A DNA stretch of 64,000 bases from DASQPR01 sp963836785 (lineage in GTDB: Bacteria; Actinomycetota; Actinomycetes; Mycobacteriales; Micromonosporaceae). Shown piece by piece: positions 28,037 to 36,500 of this stretch (positions are counted from its first letter, which is position 1; every line of letters begins with the position of its first letter). The notes under the pieces were generated by a model. The model was given only the letters and a program-made list of their open reading frames with translations. It was not told where the DNA came from and made no database searches. The translations under genes and the position numbers were made by a program. Location: positions 186,001 through 250,000 of the forward strand of contig CAWIKW010000007.1 of the NCBI GenBank assembly GCA_963836785.1. The letters are read 5' to 3'.

Positions 28037-28837
28037 ATGACGGATGACGCACGCACGGCTCCAGCCGGATTGCCGTGGGCGCCGGCGGACTATCTGGCGC
28101 CACTCGCGGCCGAGATGGCGGCATTCGAGATGATCGTCGCGTCGCATGATCCGCAGACGCCGGTGCCGGTGAGCCGCACCTGGAAGCTTCGCGGACTCGT
28201 GAGCCATCTCGGGGGCATCCATCGTTGGGCGGCGGAGAACGTCCGCACCGGTGTGCGCTCCTCGCCGGTCCCGAAGTTGCCGGACGGCGCCGATCCGGCC
28301 CGGTGGTATCGCGAGAGTGCGGACATCCTTCTCGAAACGCTCGGCTCGGCCGACTACGCGGCGCCGTGCTGGAACTTCACGAAGATGCCACGGGTGAAGG
28401 GATTCTGGACACGCCGCCAACTACACGAGACGACCATCCACGGACGGGACGCTGACCTTGCCTTCGGTGCGCCGCGGATGATCGAGCCGATCCTCGCCGC
28501 CGACGGTGTCGACGAGGTGTTGCGGACAATGCTGCCGGTGGCCCATCGATGGGGCGACCGGATGCCGCCGCAACTGCCCGGGCCGGTGCTGATTCGACTC
28601 ACCGACACCGGCCACTCGTGGCTGCTCACGCCGGACGGCGAGCCGGTGCCCGCCGTCGAGGGTCCGGACACCATTGCTTCCGATCGGAGGGCCGCCGTGG
28701 CGATCACCGTCACTGGTCGGGCCGAGGACATGCTTCTGTTGCTGTGGCAGCGTTCCGATCTGCGTGCCTCGGGCGTACGGGTCGATGGCGACGCCACCGC
28801 CGTCAATGCGTTCCTGCACGGCCAGATCACCCCGTAG
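28037..28837 (+). CDS. mycothiol-dependent maleylpyruvate-isomerase-family protein
   Basis: This 266-residue protein matches the MDMPI family: an N-terminal DinB-like helical domain with H57 or H62 in the L-x-x-H-L-G-G-I-H segment, a central W-T-R-R-Q-L-H-E-T-T-I-H-G-R-D-A motif carrying two further His, and a C-terminal SCP2-like domain. In this fold three His bind zinc that activates mycothiol. Most paralogues have no known substrate. Two of these genes lie in the window (see 37661). It lies 49 bp after the ROK gene on the same strand and may be co-transcribed. Confidence 0.85.
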   Translation: MTDDARTAPAGLPWAPADYLAPLAAEMAAFEMIVASHDPQTPVPVSRTWKLRGLVSHLGGIHRWAAENVRTGVRSSPVPKLPDGADPARWYRESADILLETLGSADYAAPCWNFTKMPRVKGFWTRRQLHETTIHGRDADLAFGAPRMIEPILAADGVDEVLRTMLPVAHRWGDRMPPQLPGPVLIRLTDTGHSWLLTPDGEPVPAVEGPDTIASDRRAAVAITVTGRAEDMLLLLWQRSDLRASGVRVDGDATAVNAFLHGQITP

Positions 28838-28874
28838 GCCGAGCTCGGTCCCGGCGCTCGCCCGCGCCGCGGCA

Positions 28875-29294
28875 TCAGACGTCGCGCTTGTTCGCTCCGT
28901 CGCGGAAGGGGTCGTCCGAGTCGGTCAGGCCGAAACTGATGATCCGTGTTGGCGTGATCCGAATGATCGCGCCGTCGAAGCCTCGCGGGTCGGCCCCGGC
29001 CCCGGCCGGTGGCGGCACCGCCTCGGCCGTTCCGCGGATCTCCAGACACCGGATCCGCCACGGCTGCCGGGATGCGATGTCGTCCACGACGAACGCCACC
29101 CGGCTATTGGCGCCGACATTGCGATATTTCTGGCTGCCCGACATTCCGTGACCGGTGATGTCCACCGTGTCGAGGTCGGCGTTGTAGGTGAACCCGACCG
29201 GACTGTTCTGCAGCGTGCCGTTGCGCTGCATAGTGGCGAGCCGTCCCAGCGTCTGCGACGCCAGGTAGGCGACCTCCGCCTCACTGAACTTCAC
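28875..29294 (-). CDS. PPOX-class F420/FMN-dependent oxidoreductase-like protein
   Basis: This 139-residue split-barrel protein has the order L-G-R-L-A-T, N-S-P-V-G-F-T-Y and S-R-V-A-F-V-V-D-D followed by R-C-L-E-I-R-G-T-A-E, typical of pyridoxamine-oxidase-like actinobacterial proteins (TIGR04023-like) that bind F420 or FMN. GTG 29294 is chosen because GGAGG lies nine bases upstream; an ATG at 29312 would place that site inside the coding region. It converges on the MDMPI gene. Substrate unknown. Confidence 0.82.
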   Translation of the reverse strand: MKFSEAEVAYLASQTLGRLATMQRNGTLQNSPVGFTYNADLDTVDITGHGMSGSQKYRNVGANSRVAFVVDDIASRQPWRIRCLEIRGTAEAVPPPAGAGADPRGFDGAIIRITPTRIISFGLTDSDDPFRDGANKRDV

Positions 29295-29351
29295 GTCGAC
29301 GTTCCTCCGCATCGGACCGATCGTGGTGGGCGGCTGTGTCGAGCCAGGCCG

Positions 29352-29792
29352 TCACCGTCGGGTCGCGGCGATCCCGAGCTCGGTGAGTCGCGCGATGACC
29401 TCGTCCATAGGGCGTTGAGTTTTGAGGATCATCATCGTCAGTCCGGCGTCCTGGTCGCTCAACGTGCGTAGCAGTGCGTCCTCGCCCGGCGTCCAACCGG
29501 CACCGGCGGGACTCGTCGTTGCGGGCTCGATATCGGTCGAGGGCACAGCCGTGGGTGCGATCTGATGGGTGCCGGCGTCCGACACCGCATCCACGTTGGC
29601 GATCGATGATGAGCCCCCGAATCGCAGGCCGGCGATCGCGTCGACCGGATAGCTCGCGATCGCCGCTCCGTCCTGCCAGGCGATGAGCTGCCCGCCGTCA
29701 AATGTCGTTCTGTCCGCGAACACGGTCGCAAACGCATTCGGCGTCCGCAGCTCGATCGTGAGTTCGGTCCGGCCGTGAGTCATAGCCGTCAT
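29352..29792 (-). CDS. hypothetical protein
   Basis: A product of up to 146 residues, beginning at ATG 29792 or at ATG 29783. The first half has beta-strand-like stretches (L-T-I-E-L-R-T, I-A-S-Y-P-V-D-A-I-A-G-L-R-F), a Thr/Ala/Pro-rich linker follows, and the C-terminus (W-T-P-G-E-D-A-L-L-R-T-L-S-D-Q) reads like a short helical SANT/Myb-like segment. I recognise no family. It precedes the PPOX gene on the same strand with a gap of about 57 bp and may share its transcript. Confidence 0.6.
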   Translation of the reverse strand: MTAMTHGRTELTIELRTPNAFATVFADRTTFDGGQLIAWQDGAAIASYPVDAIAGLRFGGSSSIANVDAVSDAGTHQIAPTAVPSTDIEPATTSPAGAGWTPGEDALLRTLSDQDAGLTMMILKTQRPMDEVIARLTELGIAATRR

Positions 29793-29985
29793 CGTGGCAC
29801 GGCGCCCGTTCGGCCGGAAGACGCATTGACACAGTCGTGATCCGGTTGCCATGGTGGTGTCGTGCCCGCGACCGCGTGGCGGACGTTTGTCCGACAGACG
29901 TCGGATGCCGGCAAAGTACGTGAAATTACACTGGTATCGAGGAACTACGCGGCAGGCGCCGCTGTCTCACGAAGAGGTGACCGGC

Positions 29986-31485
29986 ATGGGATCAGAGTCA
30001 GCGTCCGAGGTCTTCGGCGATGGGCGACCGATCGTGTTTCGCAACGGGATCGTCCTGCCGATGGACGGATCCGGCGTCATCGAGGGCGGCGACGTGCTGG
30101 TCGTCGGTGACCGCATCGCTGAGGTCGGTGTCGACTTGGTCGTCCCCGACGGCGCCGTCGAGATCGACGCGTCCGGCGGCATCGTCATGCCGGGCATGGT
30201 CGACACGCACCGGCACATGTGGCAGACCGCGATGCGCGGGTACGGCGCCGACTGGACGCTGACCCAGTATTTCGTCTTCTACTACTTGACCTGGGGAAAG
30301 ATCTTCCGACCCGAGGACATTCACGCCGGAAACGTGCTGTCCGTGATGGAGGCGCTCGACGCCGGTGTCACGACATCGCTCGACTGGTCGCACGGCCTCC
30401 AGACGATCGAGCACGGTGAGGCGGCCGCCGACGCGTTGCGCTCGACCCCGGGCCGTGCGGTCCTGGCGTACGGCAACCTGCTCGGCGCGCCGTGGGAGTG
30501 GTCGAACGGCGCCGATTTCCGCAACTTCGTCGCTCGCTCGGCGACCAGCGACATGTTCGGCTTGCAGATGGCATTCGATGTCACCGCGGATCCGGCATTT
30601 CCCGAGAAGGGCGCCTTCGAAGCCGCCCGGGAGCTGGGTCTGCGAGTAACGACACACGCCGGCGTGTGGGGTGCAACGAACGACGACAGCATCCGTCTCA
30701 TGTGGGAACACGGGTTCATGACACCGGAGGTCACGTACGTTCACGCGGCCACGCTGACCGAGGACTCGTACCAGCGGATCGCGGCGACAGGTGGCACCGC
30801 TTCCGTGTCGACGGAGAGCGAGCAGAGTGCCGGCCAGGGCTACCCGCCCACCTGGGCGCTGCGCAAACACGGCATCCCGGTGTCGCTGTCGATGGACACC
30901 AGCGTGTGGTGGAGTGCGGACCTCTTCTCCGCCATGCGTGCGACGCTCTCGGCGGACCGATCGCGCGAACACCTCGAAGCTCACGGGCGTGGCGAGACCG
31001 TCGTGCACAACCTGCTGCGGGCCGAGGATGTCGTGCAGTGGGCGACTATGGGCGGCGCGCGCGCCCTCGGACTCGACTCGGTGATCGGCAGCCTCACGCC
31101 GGGTAAGCGGGCCGACATCGTCCTGATCAAGAACGACGACTCGCCGGCGATGAGCCCGATCGTGCACCCGTACGGCAGCATCGTCTACCAGGCTGGTCGT
31201 GGTGACGTCCACACCGTGCTCGTGAACGGGAAGGTCGTCAAGCACGCGCACAAGTTGATCGGCGTGGACCTGGCCGCCGCCAAGGCCGCGGTCGCCAACA
31301 CCGTCGATTACGCCCGCTCCACCATGGGCGAGGACGCCTGGCACGAGAGCATGCATCCCGAGCTGCCGAACGCGGAACGCGTCCCGAACCCGTACACGTA
31401 TACGTCCTACGACGGTGGCGAGGGTCGGCACACCGCACGCGCGGCGAACGCGGAGGCCGATCCGAGCGCGAGTTCGCCGGCTTAG
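29986..31485 (+). CDS. amidohydrolase-superfamily deaminase/hydrolase (TRZ/ATZ, SsnA-like)
   Basis: The 499-residue protein has the metal-dependent amidohydrolase layout: a beta-sandwich start (F-R-N-G-I-V-L-P), D-T-H-R-H (H75, H77), T-T-H-A-G (H224), Y-V-H-A-A (H253) and S-M-D-T-S-V-W-W (D304). It ends with a second sandwich segment L-T-P-G-K-R-A-D-I-V and a variable tail. This set is the mononuclear metal site of the cytosine-deaminase/atrazine-hydrolase group, so it should remove an amino or chloro group from a heterocycle. The exact substrate is open. ATG 29986 with GAAGAGG is preferred over longer frames from 29851. No transporter sits beside it. Confidence 0.87.
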   Translation: MGSESASEVFGDGRPIVFRNGIVLPMDGSGVIEGGDVLVVGDRIAEVGVDLVVPDGAVEIDASGGIVMPGMVDTHRHMWQTAMRGYGADWTLTQYFVFYYLTWGKIFRPEDIHAGNVLSVMEALDAGVTTSLDWSHGLQTIEHGEAAADALRSTPGRAVLAYGNLLGAPWEWSNGADFRNFVARSATSDMFGLQMAFDVTADPAFPEKGAFEAARELGLRVTTHAGVWGATNDDSIRLMWEHGFMTPEVTYVHAATLTEDSYQRIAATGGTASVSTESEQSAGQGYPPTWALRKHGIPVSLSMDTSVWWSADLFSAMRATLSADRSREHLEAHGRGETVVHNLLRAEDVVQWATMGGARALGLDSVIGSLTPGKRADIVLIKNDDSPAMSPIVHPYGSIVYQAGRGDVHTVLVNGKVVKHAHKLIGVDLAAAKAAVANTVDYARSTMGEDAWHESMHPELPNAERVPNPYTYTSYDGGEGRHTARAANAEADPSASSPA

Positions 31486-31591
31486 CGCGGCGGCCGCGGG
31501 CGGTGCCGGCAAAGGTGCTGGCACCGACCGTGGCCGAACGGCTGCAGATGCGATCTCGCGAGATCGTCACCGAGCCGGCAGACTGTGGGGC

Positions 31592-32026
31592 GTGGGATAC
31601 CACGGCGATGGACCGGCGACCATCTTGGTCGCGATCGACGGATCAGAGACGTCGATGCGTGCCGGCGCGTACGCGGCCGGCCTGGCCCGACGTCAGAACG
31701 CGCGCATCATCTGCCTGTTCGTCCGCACGGCGAGCGCGCTGACCGGGTTCAACCCGAGTCTGGCCGGGCCGGTGCAGCAGGCCGCGGACAGCGTCGCCGA
31801 GGAGATCCGCGAACTGATCCGGTCCAACGCCGGGCGCATCGGCATCGAGGCCAGCTTCATCGAACGGAGCGGCAGTCCGGTGCAGGTGATTGCGCGTGTC
31901 GCCGACGAGCTCCGCGTCGATGCCGTGGTCGTCGGCGCCTCGACGCAGGCCGGCCACCGCTTCATCGGATCGATCGCTACGCATCTCGTCCGCATTGCGC
32001 GATGGCCGGTCACCGTCGTCCCCTAG
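31592..32026 (+). CDS. universal stress protein (UspA) family
   Basis: The 144-residue single Usp domain begins T-I-L-V-A-I-D-G-S and ends with the ATP-binding-type G-A-S-T-Q-A-G-H-R-F-I-G-S-I-A-T-H-L-V and P-V-T-V-V-P. The G-x2-G-x9-G-S pattern is largely kept (G-x6-G here), so nucleotide binding is plausible but not certain. GTG 31592 is the first start close to the domain. It follows the amidohydrolase by 106 bp and converges on the MFS gene. Confidence 0.85.
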   Translation: MGYHGDGPATILVAIDGSETSMRAGAYAAGLARRQNARIICLFVRTASALTGFNPSLAGPVQQAADSVAEEIRELIRSNAGRIGIEASFIERSGSPVQVIARVADELRVDAVVVGASTQAGHRFIGSIATHLVRIARWPVTVVP

Positions 32027-32027
32027 G

Positions 32028-32092
32028 CGCGGCCGGCGCCCGTAGGCGGCTAGCGCCCGTAGCCGGCTGGCGCCCGCAGCCGGCTGGCGCCG
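32028..32092. repeat. imperfect GGCGCCCGTAGCCGGCT tandem repeat
   Basis: About four units of 16-17 bp lie in the gap between the convergent UspA and MFS genes. Each unit contains AGCCGGCT, which is self-complementary, so the transcript could fold. It may act as an intergenic terminator region. Confidence 0.6.
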
Positions 32093-32094
32093 GA

Positions 32095-33408
32095 TTAACG
32101 CATTTCCACGAGTTCGGGCTCCTCGCGGGTGGCGTCCACGCGATGCTTCGCGGCGCCGAGCCGCAGCGCCGCAAACTCGGGCGCCTCAGCGGGCCAGGTC
32201 CGCCGGGCCGGCCGGATCAGGCCGAGCAACGCCAGCGCCGCAAGTGCCATGACCGCGATGCTGTAGCCCCTCGCCGTCGGCAGCAGCCCATCACCGTCCA
32301 CGACCAGGAAGCCGGCGATGACGGCCGGCAGGCCCATGGCGAGGTACGAGATGACGTACACGATGGACAGCACGCCGGCCCGCTCATGTGGTGCCGCCAA
32401 CGGGACGATCGTTCGGATCGCGCCCTGGAATCCCGCACCGAACCCGGCACCGGCGATGACCGCCCCGCCGAAGAAGAGCGCAGCCGACCGCGAGTCGATG
32501 GCGAGCAGCGTCATGCCAACGCCGACCACCAGAGCGATCCCGCCGAACGCCATCACGCCGCGCGGTGCGGCGTTGCGCAGCAGGAGCACCGCGACCACGG
32601 CGCTGGCGGCGAGCGTGAACAACCCGAGCCCGGCCAGCACGAACGAGCTCGAGCCGGTGATGAGTCGTACGATGGCCGGGCCGAGTGAGCCGTACAGACC
32701 GGCGAGCGCCCACACCGCCACCAACGCCGGCGCGGCGACGAGCATGGGCCGGCGAACGGCCGGCGGCAAGGCGAAGCGCGGGCGGAGCGAGGCCACGGCA
32801 CCCGCAATCGGCGTGGATGTCTCGTCCATCAGCGCAACGCCGACGCCCTGCAACAAGAAGATCACGAACAGCGCGAGATACACGAGGTGCGTCGGAGCCG
32901 GGAGGAATTGCACCGCGAGGCCGGAGGCGAGCGCGCCCGTAGCGGTGCCGGTCATCGGAGCGACGGCGTTGGCGATGGTGCCCTTGGCCCGATCGATGTC
33001 AAGCATGCCGGCACCGACCGCGCCCGCGGCCGCGCCGGTCGACAGGCCCTGGATCACGCGAGCCACGAACAACTCGGGTACGCCCTCGGCCGTCGCGAAC
33101 ACGATCATGGTCGCCGCCTGTACGGCGATCGCGGCGAGTAGCACCGGACGGCGTCCGATGTGGTCGGACAGCCGGCCGACGACGAGCAACGACGCGAGCA
33201 CGGCCAACGCATAGACGCCGAAGACGACCGTGGTCGTGATCGGCGAGAAGTCCCACTTCGCCTGGTAGACCGCGTAGAGCGGCGTCGGCGCACTGGAGCC
33301 GGCGAGGAAGAACAGGATGATCGACGCCTGGAGGTAGAGCGCCGCGCCGGCCGGTATGCGTACGGCCCGCAAGGCTGCGGGGATGTTCGCGGTGGACACA
33401 GAATTCAC
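32095..33408 (-). CDS. MFS transporter, DHA-type efflux candidate
   Basis: The 437-residue protein has 12 predicted helices and the MFS signature G-R-L-S-D-H-I-G-R-R-P between helices 2 and 3. A segment after helix 4, I-Q-G-L-S-T-G-A-A-A-G-A, resembles motif C-like glycine runs. GTG 33408 places the first helix about 20 residues in; an ATG at 33528 would add a 40-residue Arg/Pro-rich leader that looks non-coding. It is divergent from a TetR gene with two operator-like palindromes between them, so repression by that TetR and induction by a transported compound are likely. Confidence 0.87.
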   Translation of the reverse strand: MNSVSTANIPAALRAVRIPAGAALYLQASIILFFLAGSSAPTPLYAVYQAKWDFSPITTTVVFGVYALAVLASLLVVGRLSDHIGRRPVLLAAIAVQAATMIVFATAEGVPELFVARVIQGLSTGAAAGAVGAGMLDIDRAKGTIANAVAPMTGTATGALASGLAVQFLPAPTHLVYLALFVIFLLQGVGVALMDETSTPIAGAVASLRPRFALPPAVRRPMLVAAPALVAVWALAGLYGSLGPAIVRLITGSSSFVLAGLGLFTLAASAVVAVLLLRNAAPRGVMAFGGIALVVGVGMTLLAIDSRSAALFFGGAVIAGAGFGAGFQGAIRTIVPLAAPHERAGVLSIVYVISYLAMGLPAVIAGFLVVDGDGLLPTARGYSIAVMALAALALLGLIRPARRTWPAEAPEFAALRLGAAKHRVDATREEPELVEMR

Positions 33409-33553
33409 GATCTTTGCCTTCGGTATCTCGTGGGTCGGAGGCTGGGTGGCAGTTGGCGCGGTGCCGGGTCTTCGTCGACGCTCGGCGTTGTTTATGACGT
33501 TGTGTCCGAATCTCGGGTAATCCGCCATCGTGATCTCCGCAGTCAGCAATGAG

Positions 33554-33597
33554 TAGACCGTTCTGTCTAGCCCGATGACAGTAGACAGATCTGTCTG
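33554..33597. promoter_or_regulatory. pair of TetR-type operators
   Basis: TAGACCGTTCTGTCTA (33554-33569) and TAGACAGATCTGTCTG (33582-33597) share the pattern TAGAC-N6-GTCTR. The core AGACAGATCTGTCT of the second is a perfect palindrome. Their centres are 28 bp apart, and the second ends 13 bp before the TetR start. This is a typical autoregulated divergent TetR-MFS control region. Confidence 0.8.
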
Positions 33598-33610
33598 GTA
33601 CTGTCAAGTC

Positions 33611-34213
33611 ATGTCGACCAAGACCACAGCCCGGCCGTCGGCCCGCGACCGGATCCTCGCCGCCGCGGATGAGCTGTTCTACGAAGAGGGCATTCACAGC
33701 GTCGGAATCGACCGGGTCATCGAGCGAGCCGGCGTGGCCAAGGCGTCGCTCTACAACACGTTCGGCAGCAAGGACGAACTCGTCCGGTCCTACCTGCTGA
33801 GCCGGCAGGCCGCCCGGGAGGACCGGATCGCACGCAAGCTCGCCGGGGTCGACACGCCGAAGGCCGGCCTACTCGCGATCTTCGAAGTGCTCGGGGACGT
33901 CATCGCCGATCCGGACTTCCGCGGTTGCGCTTTTCAGCGCGCCAGCGCCGAAGCCCCGGACGGCGGCAGCATCCGGCGGGTCTGCGACGGCTCGCGCGCA
34001 TGGACGCGCTCGTTGATGGTCGACCTGGCCCGCCAGGCCGGTGTGGCCGATCCCGAGGCGTTGGCGCAGCACCTGCTGTTGCTCTACGACGGCGCGTTGA
34101 TGGGAGCCCGGCTCGACCGCGATCCGTCAACGGCGCTCGCGGCCCGTACGGTCGCGGAAGGGCTGATCGACGCAGCGATCGCCCGGAACCGGTCCGGATT
34201 GGACCCGAGCTAG
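33611..34213 (+). CDS. TetR-family repressor of the divergent MFS gene
   Basis: The 200-residue protein has a TetR helix-turn-helix at residues 12-58 (D-R-I-L-A-A-A-D-E-L-F-Y-E-E-G, V-I-E-R-A-G-V-A-K-A-S-L-Y-N-T-F) and an all-helical ligand domain containing G-C-A-F-Q-R-A-S-A-E, common in the YcdC/AcrR-like subgroup. ATG 33611 starts just after the operator pair. Its TAG stop shares the bases CTAG with the stop of the convergent aquaporin gene. Confidence 0.9.
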   Translation: MSTKTTARPSARDRILAAADELFYEEGIHSVGIDRVIERAGVAKASLYNTFGSKDELVRSYLLSRQAAREDRIARKLAGVDTPKAGLLAIFEVLGDVIADPDFRGCAFQRASAEAPDGGSIRRVCDGSRAWTRSLMVDLARQAGVADPEALAQHLLLLYDGALMGARLDRDPSTALAARTVAEGLIDAAIARNRSGLDPS

Positions 34214-35064
34214 GCCGGCGGCGGAGGGTTGCCGCGCTCTGTTGGTATCACGTCATCCGCGGGCGCGTCGGCCGCTGTCTGCTCGCGCTGTGTACGGTCC
34301 GCGGCCGCCTCTGAGGCGGGGATCTCGGCGGCGGCACCGGACTCGGCCGCACCCGTGGGTTGCGCCTCGACCGTAGAGCGGAACCGCCACCCGTCCCCGG
34401 TTACGTACGGCACGGCGAGGGCCGCCAATACGCCGCCGATGAGCGGAAACACGAGGAAGACCCAGAGCTGCGACAGTGCCGTACCGCCGGCGAAGATGGC
34501 CGGTCCGAACGAGCGCGCCGGGTTGACCGACGTGCCGTCCAATGGCACGGCGAAAAGGTGCAGGGCGCCCAGCGTGATTCCCATAGCCAGACCGGCGAAG
34601 CCGGCGTTCTCGGTGCGAGCGGTCACGATCAGCACGACGAGCACGAGCACGAACGTCATCAGAATCTCGATGGTCACGGTGCCACCGAGGCTGATGTTGC
34701 GGCCGTACCCGTTTGCACCCAAATCGCCGGTTTGATCGCGTACCTCTCCCCAGCGGGTCAGTCCAAACAGCACGAACGCCCCAGCTATGGCCCCGGCGAA
34801 CTGAGCGATCCAGTAGCCGATGGCGTCCTCGATGTCGATCCGGCCGGCGATCAGGGCGCCGAGCGTGACGGCTGGGTTCACATGGCACCCGGAGACCGGG
34901 CCGATCGCGTACGCCAGCGCCAGCAACACGAAGCCGAAGGTCAGGGCGACGACAACCACGCCACCGGACAGGAGGCCGGCGACCGCGCTACCGACAGCGA
35001 GGAAGACGAGAAATCCGGTGCCGATGAATTCCGCTCCGTACCGAGTGACCCGGTCCATGTCCAT
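34210..35064 (-). CDS. aqpZ: aquaporin, AqpZ type
   Basis: The 284-residue protein has six helices and both NPA motifs (63-65 and 181-183). The selectivity-filter residues are F43, H169, T178 and R184, the water-selective set of AqpZ rather than the wider glycerol-facilitator set. The last 45 residues form a hydrophilic Ala/Glu/Pro-rich cytoplasmic tail that AqpZ lacks. ATG 35064 has GGGAGG upstream. The stop codon overlaps that of the TetR gene on the opposite strand. Confidence 0.9.
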   Translation of the reverse strand: MDMDRVTRYGAEFIGTGFLVFLAVGSAVAGLLSGGVVVVALTFGFVLLALAYAIGPVSGCHVNPAVTLGALIAGRIDIEDAIGYWIAQFAGAIAGAFVLFGLTRWGEVRDQTGDLGANGYGRNISLGGTVTIEILMTFVLVLVVLIVTARTENAGFAGLAMGITLGALHLFAVPLDGTSVNPARSFGPAIFAGGTALSQLWVFLVFPLIGGVLAALAVPYVTGDGWRFRSTVEAQPTGAAESGAAAEIPASEAAADRTQREQTAADAPADDVIPTERGNPPPPA

Positions 35065-35240
35065 GCACGTGCCTCCCTGGGACAAGCTCCGGGGCGGGCG
35101 GTCCCCAAGTCGACCGCCGACGCCGGTAGCCACCAAGCGTAGGAAGATCTGTGCGCCCACATGCCGATTCCTCGTGATTGAGGAAGTTATCTCGCCGGGT
35201 CGCCGACCGGTGCGCCTCAGCCCCTACCGCGTCGCCACGC

Positions 35241-36341
35241 CTACACCGGATCGCTCAGCGTGGTGATGATGCGATCGATCTCGGCGAGCGCGAACGTGGC
35301 GATCTGGCGTTGGGCCGCCTCGGCGGTCGGGTCGGTCTCTTCCAGGTCGCCGAGCACGATGATGTTCTCATCGTTGAGTGTGGTTGCCGGCGCGGTGTAA
35401 TTGAAGCTGCCCGCGATGACCAGCCGTTCGTCGATCACCATCAATTTGTGGTGGACCTTCCGGACACCGGTGCCGGGCTTGTTTTCGAAGAGTTGGACGC
35501 CGGCCTCCTTAAGCGGCTTGGTGGCGGCCCACTTCTGCACGCCCTGACCCCGGTCGAGCACGCCACGGATCCGCTGGACGTCATTGACCAGCCGGGTCAT
35601 CGTGTCGTCGATGCCGGACGACTGGGCAAAGGTAAACATCGCGAAGTCGATGCTCGTCTTGGCCTTCAGCATCTGTTTCATGATCTCCATCTCCGGCCCT
35701 TGCTCCGGAGCGAAGACCGGTTTGACTCGCATGTGCGCCAATTGGAACTCGGCCGGCCGGGGCTCGATGCGCTCGTGCAGGTCGCCGAACGTGCCGCTGC
35801 GCAGGCGCTGGAACTCGGCCAGGTAAAGGTTGGTGGCGCGGGCACCGTGGAGCACGACGACATGGTTGAGATTGTTGCCGGTCTTCGCAGTGTTGCCGGG
35901 CGGGTTCGTGCCGGTGTCGGTCAGCGTGAAGTTCGTCGAACCCGTGAGCACCGCCGCCGAGTCCTGCCCGGGATCGCGCACGATGAACTTCTGATGGAAG
36001 ATCGCGGGGTTCAGATCCGTGATCACGTCGATGCCGGCGCGGAGGAGCGCCGAGTGGATCGTGCGATTGCCCTCGTAATCGCCGCCTTCCGACCACGGAT
36101 CGCCGAGTGCCGGCGCCTCGACCAGATAGTCGCCTTCCAAGATGATCTGCATGTGCAGCTTGGCTTTCTTGGCCGCGAGGATTGCGTCGGTGATGGCCCG
36201 GGAATCCAACTCCTGTACGGCAATCAGCAATTGCTTCTTCGCGCCGGCGATGAAGTCGCGGATCACGGCGTCGAGGTCGTCCGGCCCGCCGAGCACCGGT
36301 GGCCCGGCATAGAACTCGATACTTCCCAGCTGTACGCCCAC
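35241..36341 (-). CDS. phospholipase D-like domain protein, two HKD motifs
   Basis: This 366-residue protein has two PLD half-sites: H116-x-K118 with N137 in F-H-Q-K-F-I-V and G-S-T-N-F-T, and H297-x-K299 with D304 in H-H-K-L-M-V-I-D and G-S-F-N-Y-T. Both catalytic His are present, so it should be an active phosphodiesterase of PLD or nuclease type. There is no signal peptide, so it is probably cytoplasmic. GTG 36341 is preferred because AGGGGG precedes it and the upstream frame is not conserved. Substrate unknown; related stand-alone proteins act on DNA or phospholipids. Confidence 0.85.
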   Translation of the reverse strand: MGVQLGSIEFYAGPPVLGGPDDLDAVIRDFIAGAKKQLLIAVQELDSRAITDAILAAKKAKLHMQIILEGDYLVEAPALGDPWSEGGDYEGNRTIHSALLRAGIDVITDLNPAIFHQKFIVRDPGQDSAAVLTGSTNFTLTDTGTNPPGNTAKTGNNLNHVVVLHGARATNLYLAEFQRLRSGTFGDLHERIEPRPAEFQLAHMRVKPVFAPEQGPEMEIMKQMLKAKTSIDFAMFTFAQSSGIDDTMTRLVNDVQRIRGVLDRGQGVQKWAATKPLKEAGVQLFENKPGTGVRKVHHKLMVIDERLVIAGSFNYTAPATTLNDENIIVLGDLEETDPTAEAAQRQIATFALAEIDRIITTLSDPV

Positions 36342-36500
36342 GATCGGCCCCCTCGTCCGGCGTCCACGAGCGTGGACATGGTGGAAACGATTGATACAGC
36401 TTGCTGGTCTCGGTGAACTTGGCGGGCGCAGTGTCGCCAACGCGTCTCAACGAGTCGTCGACCTCCGGAACCGGTGGCCGGTATGTCCCGTCCCATGTGT

